In this document: piece by piece, positions 12,001 through 22,199 of the stretch
Position numbering within the stretch: position 1 is the stretch's first letter
How the letters are laid out: every line of letters begins with the position of its first letter
Translations under genes and position numbers: made by a program
Notes under the pieces: generated by a model
Databases searched by the model: none
What the model was told of the DNA's origin: nothing
What the model saw: the letters and a program-made list of their open reading frames with translations, nothing else
Assembly: GCA_029378245.1 (NCBI GenBank)
Contig: JARKIF010000001.1
Span: forward strand, 186,001 to 250,000
DNA length: 64,000 bases
Source: Roridomyces roridus
Lineage: Eukaryota > Basidiomycota > Agaricomycetes > Agaricales > Mycenaceae
Direction of reading: 5' to 3'

Positions 12001-12890
12001 ATTGAGAGCAGTGGCCTCGCCGTGAAAAGAAATGCAGGGTCGCGACTCAGACAAATGAGCTCTAGCCTCTAGTGGACTCCGGGAGCGAATTGGCGGCAGG
12101 ATGTCCAGAAGTCAGATATTGTACAGGATGGTGTGGCATGGCGAATCGGACCACCCTGCTTGTGCTGTTGCAGTTGCCCTGGAGTACATACTGCCAGGCA
12201 GAGCGCACAAACTTTCGGGTTTCGGCCGAGTCAAGAAGAGTCTCGAGTGGCCAGCGGTTTTCGTGCAGATTCAAGACAGTTCGAGAACATAGGCCGGACG
12301 GCGGACACAAAAAGCATAGACTCCACAAACGGTAGCCGTTCAATTATCAATTTCCTCCTTGACATACGCCAGTTTAAACTTTAGGGCTCCGATTCCAGAC
12401 GTGGTATTCGCATAGGAGTAGGTGAGACGGTCGATAATTTTCTGGCCGGACCTTGGAAAAGCCGCAAGGATAAGTAAAGCCAGCCTGAGACGCCAACTCA
12501 ACCAACTGGAATAGCGAAATGATTCAATATCGCCGTATCGGACTCGCGGCCGCTGCCAGCCTGACGATGTCGGGTCCAGTGAAAGCGCGACTTGAAGGAT
12601 GCTTTTGGGTGTCCTAGTTGAGAAGCAGACAGGAGACTCGGATATCGAGGACGGTGGCGGCGGCAGTGAGGGCTAGAAGAACGCCGCTGCTATCACGTGC
12701 CATCAACTGAAGACCAATCAACCCCATACTCCGCATGCGGCGTGATCACCTGCACGTGCCGCCCAAATACAGACCGTGGGAAATGTGCTGGGCAAACTCG
12801 TCCCCTCAGTCTAAGATGTCCCGAAAAGGAAGGTCACGTGCTATGTGCTAGGACAACATTCTTGTAAGGAGCCAAACCGAAGGTTCGGCA
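9083..12890. other. 3.8-kb interval missing from the second copy; no firm gene
   Basis: This stretch lies between the ABC transporter start and the MYND fragment here but is absent from the copy at 26.8-30.7 kb, where the flanks join directly. Two coding-like islands are visible. On the minus strand at about 9590-10160 hydrophobic frames (LDILSLSSFALAIYFGMRL; VTMSFLAACFLHLVLESRP) look like exons of a membrane protein. On the plus strand at about 10565-10990 a spliceable frame (GVRGGLLWW then FPNDYAFRTSNDLSTAYVHA) runs into stops, and a later acidic/Gly-rich piece (DNAEGDANDNLSGGGGGATK) needs a frame shift, so this looks like a decayed gene. 11.0-12.9 kb shows only short frames. Confidence 0.3.
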
Positions 12891-13076
12891 AAAAGGTCAT
12901 TCAAAGCAGCAGGCAATTGCGGTGGGTATGTATGATGAGATAAATACAGTGTGCCCAGTAGTGCGAATACGAATAGATGCGAATACAGATAGCAGTGGTG
13001 TGGTGGTGTACAAATAACAGCTTTTGAGTCGTCGATCGAAGATATGGGTCAGGCGGCGGCGAAAACGCGTATCTAG

Positions 13077-13793
13077 CTAGCCAGCGTGCGCACGCGGTTG
13101 AAGAAGGTCGTGAAAGGTGAAAGCGAGGGGAGGGGGAGGCTTAATAGCCATAGTAAACCCTACATTACACGTCAGCCAAGCTCCAACGCCAGGCCAGGAA
13201 AGGAGACTCACCCTCTTGACGTAGTCGATATCGGCTGAAAGTCCGTAAGCCCCGACTCGACAAAGTGGTGCAAGACGAGTGCCCAGTCGTCCCTCGAGTC
13301 CCAGGCGATCTTGGACGGTGAGTCGACCTCGACAGGCATGACCTGCGAGACGTCGCCGCACTGGATGATGATGACGGCAGTCCCGATACCCCCGTTGGCC
13401 CTGCACCGCTGCTCGCGACGCTGAATGTCAGCAATCACGAGCGGGTCGCAGATGTACGTTCGGGGAACGACGTGGGTCGCAGCGACCGAGAATCTGAAAG
13501 ATAAAGATGAGAAGTTGATCCGGGAACCAAGAAAGAAAGACGCACCGGCGGTGGGACTCGTGGCGGTCAGACGGCGTCAATTCGACGAGGAGGGCGTTTT
13601 GGCGGACATTGGCGGGGATACGCTTCAATTGGAGCGCTTGGAAGCCAGCCCAGCCGAGGAGTGGAGCATGCGCCGAGGTGAATTTGCGGAGGCTCTTGGC
13701 GAGGTTGTCGCCGCCCGGTGGGTAAGCCTGAGTTCCGTAGCTGCCTTTGTGCACTCCGAGCCGTGTTACATTGGGTGTCTCGTCAGGATCCAA
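13077..13793 (-). pseudogene. MYND-protein gene, 5'-truncated copy
   Basis: The minus strand carries the two downstream exons of the intact gene at 30052-31055 (DNLAKSLRKFTSAHAPLLGW; ADIQRREQRCRANGGIG), but the zinc-finger exons are gone. Upstream of GGDNLAK the sequence is unrelated to the intact copy and runs through a 28-base overlap into the last coding exon of P1, read in another frame. Either this is a dead fragment or it has been captured as a downstream exon of P1. The sequence differs from the intact copy by only a few bases per hundred. Confidence 0.6.
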
Positions 13794-16312
13794 TCCATGG
13801 GGAGTTTTCGGGATTGGAGAATCATAGTTGCAGGTGCTGCCAATCCCAAGTCTCTCGCAACTGTGACATGGACTGGCTCCATCGCAATTGATTCGACGAG
13901 TTCGGCTACATTTTGCTCAGCTGAAACAAGGACATCTGTTATTTGCGGGAAATCATACCACGGCAGACATGCAACCGACGCGGGAATCTTTTCTTGCTCT
14001 TTCCTCTTTTTCCTCATCCCCCTCAAGCTCTCCATGGGATACTCACATTTAAGCCCGCGCCGCTGGCATTGGCTGCAAAGAATGATTCAGTAAAGAAAAA
14101 GAAACAGCGGGGGAAAGTAAGGAAGGGAAAAACGCGAAGGAAAGACACGTACTTGCATCCAACCTGAGATGCGCCGCCAATGGGAGGCCCGCACGCAATT
14201 TTGCGGTCACGACAAAACAAGCACGCAAGTGGTGCATCGCCCGACCGTGGAAGAAGGTCAGGCGGGGCGACCTCCATGTCCATGTCCTCCGAGTTGTCAG
14301 CGGTGGCGGCCTTGTACAGCCCTTCTGCACCGGTAGGAGCAGTCATTTCAAAGGGGAGGTCTTCAAGCTGACTATCTTCATGGAGTTCTAAAGTTAAAGT
14401 GATGGAGTGGCGGAGACCTCCGCAAAGGCAAGGGCCCCGGGGCCAGCAGATGCAAGCACTGAAGCTTAATCATTCGGTCAAATTGGACGACTGAAAGACT
14501 TACAGCTCTGGCTGGGTGTCCTCTTGGTAGTCCATGTCATTTTCAGCTCCACTAGAAGACTCTACTCCCCGAATATCTTCTGAAGGTGAGACCATGGCGA
14601 CATCCTCTTCACTTTTGTCTCTCGAGCGACGGATCGTAATCAGACCATTCCACTCTTCTAGCGAGAAACCCTCGCAGGCGCTCTTCAGCAGTGACACTGG
14701 GTCTTGATCGGTGTTATCCTGACGAACACATCAGTGCAAATGAGGAATCGTCGTAAGTAGTGAACGCACAACTCGAAGAATATCCCGCCAATCGTTGTCA
14801 TGGCTCATCACAACCGCTGCATCAGGGAACTGCGAAATAGTTGCATTGTCTCAAAATTGCGAACGGCTTGGACACCTTACCTTCTGAAGCATGTAATTGT
14901 TTATTACTGCCGACGGATGGACAAACTGCGGACAAGATGAGCTTTCTGTGCAGTGGTTGCATGCAACACTGACATTCTGCACCGGAGCTATATCGGAAAT
15001 CTTGACGGCATCCGTCGAGGCAGGGTCCTCGCGTCCATGCGGTTTCCCTCCACTAGAGCCACCTCCAGCAAGAAAGCCAAATGCCCACGAAAAAGAGAAT
15101 CCTTGAGACCCAAACGGAATGTAATCCTGGTTGGCTTGTGCAGCCCGAGAATCCACAAGCTCCGAAATCTCGACACCTTTAAACAGTTTGCCCCAGATCC
15201 CTGTTCCGAGTGAAATCGAAAATCCGTGGATAAAAACCGTCTGATTGAGGGGAGCGTCGTCGGCCGGTATTTGACCAGAAGTCCTGGTGCGAGCCGGTCC
15301 CGACGCGGTCCACCGATACTTGTAGGCGCCCGTGTTACTGTCGAAAACGGGTTGAAACGCAAGTCGGAATGGAGATTGTGCTGCCGCGTTCTGGAACGAG
15401 GCCATTCCCCATGCTCGGGCCTTTTCCCACCCCGTAATGAGATATAAGGAGCCATTGGATAGTCGCCGGCCCCTCGTGCCGTTGCTGTGTTGGTACCAGC
15501 TCTCAGCGTTGGCGCGCGCGTATTCTACCATCTGCTCCAAGCTGTTGCCAAGTTTCTCCACACGGGAGCCGAACGGCATGGCAAGCACTGCGCCTCGAGA
15601 TCCGCTGCCTTCGAGGAGGAAATCTTCGAACTCCCTGTAATAAGTCAGGGAGGTAGAGAATTGTTTCGCAACAAACGCACTGTTGTGATGGTAGATCTAT
15701 TCTCCGGACAGAATCTGGCGTCGAGACAAAATCTTCGGGCAGATAATCCAACGGAAGTACGCTTTTAGAGTCGTACCCAGTCAAAGGCCTGAAATTATCC
15801 GGGACGTCGTTGTCGTTGATGGGATGGTCCGCGGGTAGGTATATGTTGAAAAAGAAGTCGAAAACCCCTTCCGGGGTGACCCTTCCAACGTCTCCGATGG
15901 AAACACCTTGTCTTGCATACTCAGCAGGAAGATTACCTCGAGGCGCCGGCACGTAGAGAGGGAATCCTCGACCTTGGAATAACATCTGGTTGCAGTAGCA
16001 TCCGCTAGGAGTATATTGTGTATCCCCAGTCGTCGTAATGGTTTCTGCTGGTGGCCTATGTACGACAGCTGGAATGGGTGAGCATCTGCGGTCACAAAGG
16101 AGATATTTCTGAGTACCAGTGGGCGGAGGATTGATATTCACATCTCCCGACACGTTCATGAAATGCGAACCCCGGATACTGAATTGGCTAGCTTCTGGAA
16201 ACATTTGCGCGGACCTGAGGATGCGATGAATGTCAGCGCTCGGCTTGGAAGGTATGCTTCACCTATCTGGAGCCGGTACGAGCCCCGCGGAGTCGGTGCG
16301 GGCGGCCTCCAT
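13766..16312 (-). CDS. P1: repeated mushroom module fused to a Zn2Cys6 DNA-binding domain
   Basis: The first exon starts at ATG 16312 (MEAARTDSAGLVPAPDR) and joins in phase to FPEASQFSIRGSHFMNVSGD, a motif type seen at the N-termini of agaricomycete NLR-like proteins. The core follows: GRGFPLYVPAPRGNLP, GVSIGDVGRVTPEGVFDFFF, NIYLPADHPINDNDVPDNF, then NGSLYLITGWEKARAWGMAS and LNQTVFIHGFSISLGTGIWG, and MSHDNDWRDIL. The frame then passes a 45-bp intron (14459-14503, phase 2) into ACICWPRGPCLCGG..., MTAPTGAEGL and a complete zinc cluster: CLFCRDRKIAC, 11 residues, then C-NQ-C-QRRGLK-C, split by one more intron. A basic stretch (MRKKRKEQEK) follows. The stop is at 13766. There are no in-frame stops across the junction. 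P5 has the same layout. Confidence 0.75.
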
Positions 16313-16469
16313 CCCGTGAGACATATATGTATACGCTCTCGTCGACCTGGGCAGAGTTGAGGGATCGAAAGAAAGAGACGTCAATGAGGCGGGAAACAGT
16401 GGACTTAAGAAGCTTCGTCACTGCTCCCGCACATTGTACAGCAGTGTACAGCCCATGGCTATGCATCTA

Positions 16470-17248
16470 TTTCGACAAGATTCGACAGCGACACTCCTGG
16501 GAAGTCCTCCAGTGCTCTGATGTTTCCCATATGGGAAGGGGCTATGAGTTCGTACCATGAGAACGAGATGAGCCGCATCTGACTGGCGGAACAGCAAAAT
16601 TTCGGGAGACCCAAGGCCGGTTCTGTGGCCCCAAGGAAATCTCCCCATGAGATGGCGTCTGCGAATGTCGTGGCGAGTTTGTGACCTTCGAATAACAGCT
16701 TCAGCGCTGTATCAGGTGGTCAGAGAAGCTTGGGACAGCTCTGGGGGGGGGCGACTGCAAACACAGAGGCGCAGTCCTGATGCAAGTCTTCAGCGACTCT
16801 CGCTTCGCAAACCCCAAAACGCTGTTATTCTTGCTGTGAACCGCCCGGCGTGGCCGCGTATTGGGGATACCAGATGAGGGTGTGCCATGGTGAGTGCCTG
16901 ACCATGGGTCCGTGTCCCATCAAGTGTACAAGGAGAAAGACGAAGGGTAAGATGAAGGAGAGCCGGGCAATGCAAGAGCAAAAAGCCAAGCGAAAGCTCG
17001 GCAACTTGAGCTCGGACTTTGCTCGGACTTCTGGTCCGATTTATGGGCCGGATCTGATCCGTGTAACGATCACATGCCTCGTCGCTCGATCACACGCTCG
17101 TTGTCGCCGACTCGCGTCGCGTCGAGTCACCTGGGAAAACCAAGGGAAAACAAAAACAAAATAAGGAGACGGAGAGGAAAGGAGTATTGAAACGAGGATA
17201 GGATATGTAGCATACTGTAGGTATGTACTTAGTACGACCCAGGTCGTA
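16470..17248. promoter_or_regulatory. P1 upstream region, partly shared with P5
   Basis: Bases from about 16440 to 16560 (minus-strand upstream of P1) are similar to about 47660-47790 upstream of P5, including the segment carrying GCATAGCCATGGGCTGTACA. The shared non-coding sequence shows that the two genes were copied with their 5' flanks. The remainder to 17248 shows no gene. Confidence 0.5.
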
Positions 17249-17497
17249 CTACACACCCAAAGATATTCCGGGTGGATTCCAGCTGGCAATGATCTGTGTT
17301 ACACATAAATCCGTCAGCTGGACCTGACATGGCACAAAGCTAGATTCCATACTTTCCCATAAATGGATTCTACCTGCATCCAGCTGGACATGGGAACCAG
17401 CTGGAACTATCTCTGGTATTCACCAGAATTGGCAGCTGCCGCACTGGCCAAACTCTAGCTCATGCTCATGTTTTGGTAGAGGTAGAAATTGCAGCTA

Positions 17498-17570
17498 AAT
17501 GCAAAATACTAGGCCATCACGACTCCAACAGCTGTGGAGCTTGAGTGATCCGGCCGAACTACGTCATACA
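17498..17570 (+). repeat. Left terminal inverted repeat of the Tc1-type element
   Basis: These 73 bases are identical, inverted, to 21096-21168. They include a GGAGTCGT/ACGACTCC motif and an internal palindrome CAGCTG. Confidence 0.85.
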
Positions 17571-17608
17571 TCAACATAGCACGTTCTCTCTCGTTTACAA
17601 CCACGACG

Positions 17609-19703
17609 ATGGCTGCCCACAACCAACCTGGAGGCGGAATGCCTCCATATCCTTACTATTACTACCCGTATCCACCTCATTTCCATCCCGGTGCCATGCA
17701 GCAACAGCAACAGCCCATGCAGCAACCACCCCTCCCCGCGCATAGAACGCAGTTCCTCCTCGGCATGACTGATAGACTCCCACCCCTCACTGCCGAAGAA
17801 AGGGCGGTAGCCGGAATGCAGCAAGCGTTGGACAGCGGCACCTTTGAGATTGGGTCTGAGGGCAATGGTGAGTCTTTTTTACACGAGACGGCACCCTATA
17901 AGGAGAGGCACGAGTATACATTCGCGAATACGAATATTCGTCAAAGTTCAAAAAATGATATTTGCATTCGCTGCGAGTATTGATGGCGAGTATTCGTGGA
18001 TTAGTAAGCACTATTCGCGAGTATTCACGGGTATTTGCGAGTGGCAACTATTTCCATTCAACAAGCTTGAATGCTCTCTAGTGGTGACAAATCCACAAAT
18101 CCTTGATTCATAGTAGCTTTAGAAGGTGTAATTTTATTGAGTTGACTGAGAACAGGTGTTTCTTCAGTCATCAATCAGCTAATCAGCGGTCTATCAACAG
18201 TCAATACAAATGTTCACAGGCAATGAACACATCATTGACTGATTTTGCGTTGAATCTTGCATGGGAATTAACATATGTTCCAGAGTGATTGCCAAGTGCC
18301 GGCATGCCGAATGATGCCGTGATCAGCCGATCATCAAATTTCCTATTTAGGTTTGTGCCGTGAGCTTACGGTAGCCTGACGAATATTCGCGAGTAGCAAC
18401 TTTTCCAGAAACCGATATTCGCATTCGCACGAATAGCACCGCCACCATCACTCACGAATATGAATACTCGTATTTGCGAATGAAATGGCGCGAATATTCG
18501 TGCCTCTCCTTAGCACCCTAACTCTAACTCATCATGATCAGCGAACGATGTGACGGGGCGGAAGAGGCGTAGCACGACCTTCCAAGTTCTTGTACCCACT
18601 CCCGGACCAGCCGGTGCCTTGCCCACGGATGCGACCCTTACGGTGAACCGCGACGGTCTCGATCCGGGTGACTTTCTTGCTCGTATTCGCGCGAACATGG
18701 AGGTTGGCGAGGATGTACCGCTGGGATGGAGAGTGTCGAACGAGGCCAAGAACACTGTCCGCCGACTTTCGACTCTGGCGGACGCTTGCGAGGCGGTGGA
18801 CACGATTCTCAAGAAAATTGACAGCCCTAACCGTCGAAACGAGGTCATGTTGAAGATTGTTGACACACGCGAGAAAATCAAGGTGCGCCATCCGCAGTGT
18901 TTACTCCCGTCGATCTCACAATTTTACAGGCCGTACCTGCTAAAGCCGAGACCAAAGCACCGGAGGCGGCCTACCGAGAGGAGCTCACGATCGTCAAGGA
19001 CAAGCTTCGGTGCCAAAGCTCCAACCACACCTTCTGCTACATCCCCTCATCCGGCCCCCGTGTCGGTCAACACATCCAATTGACTATGCAGGATATCACC
19101 TTCTGGGCGAGGCAAATGGTGCGCCGTCTAGTCAATTTCCATTTCATTACAGCCGTTCATCGTCATCAGAAAAACGGGAGCGTTCCTCGAGACTGCAGCG
19201 CTGCCCCCAACACGCTCAAGACGGATGAGATCATCACCAGGCACGAGGAACGTAGGCAGCGTACCTCCCGTCCCGGCGCGTCGGTCGACTCCGCACCCCA
19301 CACTCATTTCAACCTGGCCGATACTCCGCTTGGTCAGGTCTGGCGACCGAAGCGCGATGACCAGGAGCGCGCGGTGCTCGGGAAACGTGCTAGGTCGGAG
19401 TCACCGGACGACGAGCCGCCCATCGTACCTGCCGCCGACCTGCTGGCGCATCTCGATGCCAAGATGCCAGCGGTGGGCTTCTTGGGATACCAGGCCGCGC
19501 TCGACAAGGCTGAAATTCGCTACTGCCACCAGTTTCTGGATTTCTCCGAGCCGGAACTTCAGGCTGAGCTCAATGTCGGGCGTGCCCCGGCCAAGGATTT
19601 GATTCACGGAGCGAAGAAGATATTACGGGTCAAGAAGCGGCAGGAGGTTGAGGAACAAGAGGGAGAGAAGGAGAACGTTCCGGAGGAGGCCGGTGAGGCT
19701 TGA
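17609..19703 (+). CDS. Second gene of the Tc1-type element, unknown function
   Basis: ATG 17609 opens a Pro/Gln/Tyr-rich N-terminus (PPYPYYYYPYPPHFHPGAMQ). Exon 1 ends at 17867 (phase 1), exon 2 starts at 18542 (ANDVTGRKRRST), and a third exon begins at the AG before GCCGTACCTGC near 18931. Later segments include HTFCYIPSSGPRVGQHIQLT, DITFWARQM and a C-terminal helical stretch FLGYQAALDKAEIRYCHQFL with a Lys/Glu-rich tail; stop at 19703. The first intron is 674 bp because it holds a 610-bp MITE; without it the intron would be 62 bp. I do not recognise a catalytic domain. Basic patches and the location inside the inverted repeats suggest an accessory DNA-binding protein of the transposon or a captured host gene. 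Confidence 0.7.
17901..18510. mobile_element. 610-bp MITE inside an intron of the transposon gene (E2)
   Basis: The ends AGGAGAGGCACGA...TCGTGCCTCTCCT are inverted repeats flanked by TA (17899-17900, 18511-18512). The outer hundred or so bases are rich in GAATATTCG-like and GAGTATTC words on both strands. No coding capacity. It lies wholly within the first intron of the 17609-19703 gene. Confidence 0.85.
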
Positions 19704-19873
19704 TGAGGCGTGCGTGCATCGCCCATTTGCATCGGTATCATTTCTTGGTTGTTTCTTGGAAGATTATGTTGATCGTGTATTACTTACTTGCTCAGTCGTG
19801 TATCCCTGTAGATAGTGTATCCATAGCGCGTTTTTCATTGAATTCAACTGTATATACAAGTACGAGTACAAAT

Positions 19874-21053
19874 CTAAGGGCCATAGTGACAGTGAGCGAA
19901 CCAACCGGCAATATTCTCTGGAGTCATCGTCTCAAAAACAGCCGACCACAACAACGCCAACGGGTTCGTGTCGACATCACCACCCAACTCGAACAACGCG
20001 TAGTCCCTGTTGCGGCGAAGCCAGGCTTTCATTGCCGAGAAGCCCTCCTCGATAGGGTTGAGATCCGGGGAGTATGGTGGAAGATAGAGGAGACGCATCC
20101 CGCTGAAAAAAAAATAATCAATGGCGTGGACAGGATAAGCCTATCAGAGAACGTACCGGCCCTCGACAATTTCCCGGATTCCTTCAAAATGGTGCGTGCT
20201 CGCGTTGTCCATGACAAGCACGGAATTGCGCTGCGGGTAAGGATTCATATTGTCGAGTAAGGTTTCGACATATTGTTCAAATTCTTCAGCCGTCCACGAG
20301 CGCGTGATGATATCGAGGTGTATAACACCGTCGAGCGAAATCGCGGGCAGCACTGAGTACCTGCAGAACGGTTGTTAACGCCAAAAGCATGCAACAAGCA
20401 CACGCACTTATTTCCTCGGACCCAGAAGTCACGGCGACGAGCCCGGTCTCCTATGGGTGCCCAGCCGCTGCTGCGTTGCGAAGTGCGACGGTCACAGTGG
20501 GACTCGTCGAGAAAAACCAGCTGCCAGTCGTGATAAAAGTCACCGACGGTGGCCTCGTATTCATCCCTCTTCTCCGGGCTTTGTTCGAGGGCGGACCTTG
20601 AGATCTGGAAAGAAGGTTGAGACGTACGGGATGCAGAAGCACCAGCACGCACCTTTTTGTACGAATAGCCATGCCTGTGGAGTGCACGAGTGATGGTCGA
20701 CTCATCCACATTGACTCTCATGCCATCGAACAGCCCCCAACGCAGCTCCGACGCCGTAGAGTCGGGGCGACGCTCAATCAAACCTTCGAGATACTGCAAT
20801 ATGAGTGAGTTTTGTGGAGGAAACCATCCAAGCAACTTACCAACATGTCTAGTCCTGTCAAGGCTCTCGGTCTCCCCACTTGGCCCATCCTCGGCGGTAC
20901 GACGTCCCCGTAGTCGTAGTAATTCTTCAGCGTTCGGCGGACCGTGCGGGCGCTGATTTCAGTCATTTCAGCGATGTCACGGTTCCTCTCGACGGTCTTC
21001 TTGATGGTGGGAAGCAGCGCCTTCTGCTGGGGATGGATGTATCGGAAGGGCAT
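19874..21053 (-). CDS. Tc1/mariner-superfamily DDE transposase
   Basis: The protein begins MPFRYIHPQQKALLPTIKKT at 21053 and has an N-terminal helix-turn-helix (DIAEMTEISARTVRRTLKNY; then a second one with STITRALHRHGYSYKK). The catalytic triad is visible: D in VFLDESH, D in VLVMDNASTHH, and E in PPYSPDLNPIEEGFSAMK, with about 34 residues between the second and third, as in Tc1 enzymes. Short introns join the exons in frame; it ends FAHCHYGP at 19874. No stop or frame shift is seen, so the copy may be active. Confidence 0.85.
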
Positions 21054-21095
21054 GGTCGTTTATTGAAGAGAGCAAGCAAGACGGTGCGTATGGAT

Positions 21096-21168
21096 TGTAT
21101 GACGTAGTTCGGCCGGATCACTCAAGCTCCACAGCTGTTGGAGTCGTGATGGCCTAGTATTTTGCATT
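21096..21168 (-). repeat. Right terminal inverted repeat of the Tc1-type element
   Basis: Perfect inverted copy of 17498-17570, followed by TA at 21169-21170. Confidence 0.85.
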
Positions 21169-21170
21169 TA

Positions 21171-21740
21171 GCTGGAAATACGGTCTTGCGGATATGCATC
21201 CCCAGAGTCTTCAACAAATCTTTGAAGCCTTCAAAGTTGGAGCTTGTACTTGATGCATCAATGAAACGAGCGAGCCCGATCTTGGGGTTTGATGGTAGTA
21301 TTTGACGAGAATCTTGTGGCAACACCGATTCGACGGGCGACGGCGACGAGGACAGAGGGAGACAGGCAACCACGACGCCGACATCCAAGCTGAGGTGCGG
21401 CGTATGTTCCAAAGAGTTGTGAGTGGCAGGGGAAAACTTGCTGACTTGAGGAGGAGTCGACTCCGACTTGGATTGCATGGCGTATAGTAGACAGTCAGTG
21501 TCAGTCACCCTCCTGCTTGCTAGAGAGCGGGTGGAGTGTCTGAGCGTGCGCATGCGGAGGCCAGCCTTGCAGCAATGGCCGTTGAGAAGTTGGTGGCTTG
21601 CGCTAAGCGCTGAGGCAGGAGGATGGGAGATGGGAGAAGAGGGAAAGAAACAAGCAACATGTCACACGCCTGTCTTGCGGTGATATTATACTCTGCGGCT
21701 GCAGCGGCGTTTGAGGGAATCTCAAGCGACCCTGTCATGA
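21171..21740 (-). other. Coding-like fragment cut by the Tc1-type insertion
   Basis: A minus-strand frame (GLARFIDASSTSSNFEGFKD, GMHIRKTVFPA) runs into the transposon end. Joining across an empty AGCTAGCT site keeps the frame open for about ten more codons before a stop near 17450. A further frame upstream begins MTGSLEIPSNAAAAAEYNIT. I do not recognise the product; it may belong to the outer element. Confidence 0.25.
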
Positions 21741-21891
21741 AACCAGCGCTTGCCGACTGATCCGTTGATGTGCCACCACCGCCATCAGTTACGGATCACA
21801 AGATCAGTTGTCATCAACAAAATGTACATTCGGTCTACGCACGACAATGCCCTTGAGAGGGATGTCGCCCGCCCAAGTAAGGAGGACAGCC

Positions 21892-22103
21892 AGGACCCCT
21901 AGCAATGCCAACGGAACTTTGATCATGAAATTCCAGGATTTGGGAGCTTTTTGTCCGGACATCAGAATTTTCCCACGCTTTCTGAGGTGTGCAAAACGAC
22001 TTGCTCCCCTATCCGAGCAACTTTCCAAAAGAATTGTTGAAAATTTTGCCCAAATTTTGTCCGGACATGCGATCAAAGTTCGTTTGGCATTGCCAGGGGT
22101 CCT
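21892..22103. mobile_element. 212-bp hAT-type MITE with perfect 8-bp target duplication
   Basis: Ends AGGACCCCTAGCAATGCCAA and its inverted partner (one transition plus a small gap) are flanked on each side by GGACAGCC (21884-21891, 22104-22111). An 8-bp duplication is typical of hAT elements. A second inner inverted pair carries TGTCCGGACA. Confidence 0.85.
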
Positions 22104-22199
22104 GGACAGCCCAAGAGCTGTCACTCGAATGATAGGACAGCAGTACTTGTCCAGCGTGGGAAGGGTTGCTAGGACAGAACCCGACGTGCCGTGTTAGAA

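Larger units (their letters stand above)
17498..21168. mobile_element. Tc1/mariner-type transposon with two convergent genes
   Basis: A 73-bp perfect inverted repeat (starting AATGCAAAATACTAGGCCAT) bounds the element, with TA at 17496-17497 and 21169-21170. The flanks read AGC-TA and TA-GCT, so the empty site would be the palindrome AGCTAGCT. Inside are a DDE transposase (minus strand) and a second gene of unknown role (plus strand), converging near 19.8 kb. The transposase frame looks intact and the repeats are perfect, suggesting a recent insertion. Confidence 0.85.

Noticed and set aside
13425..14093. Plus-strand open frame of 222 codons
   Set aside because: It lies antisense to the MYND fragment and to the zinc-cluster exons of P1, whose motifs are unmistakable; the plus frame has no recognisable content.
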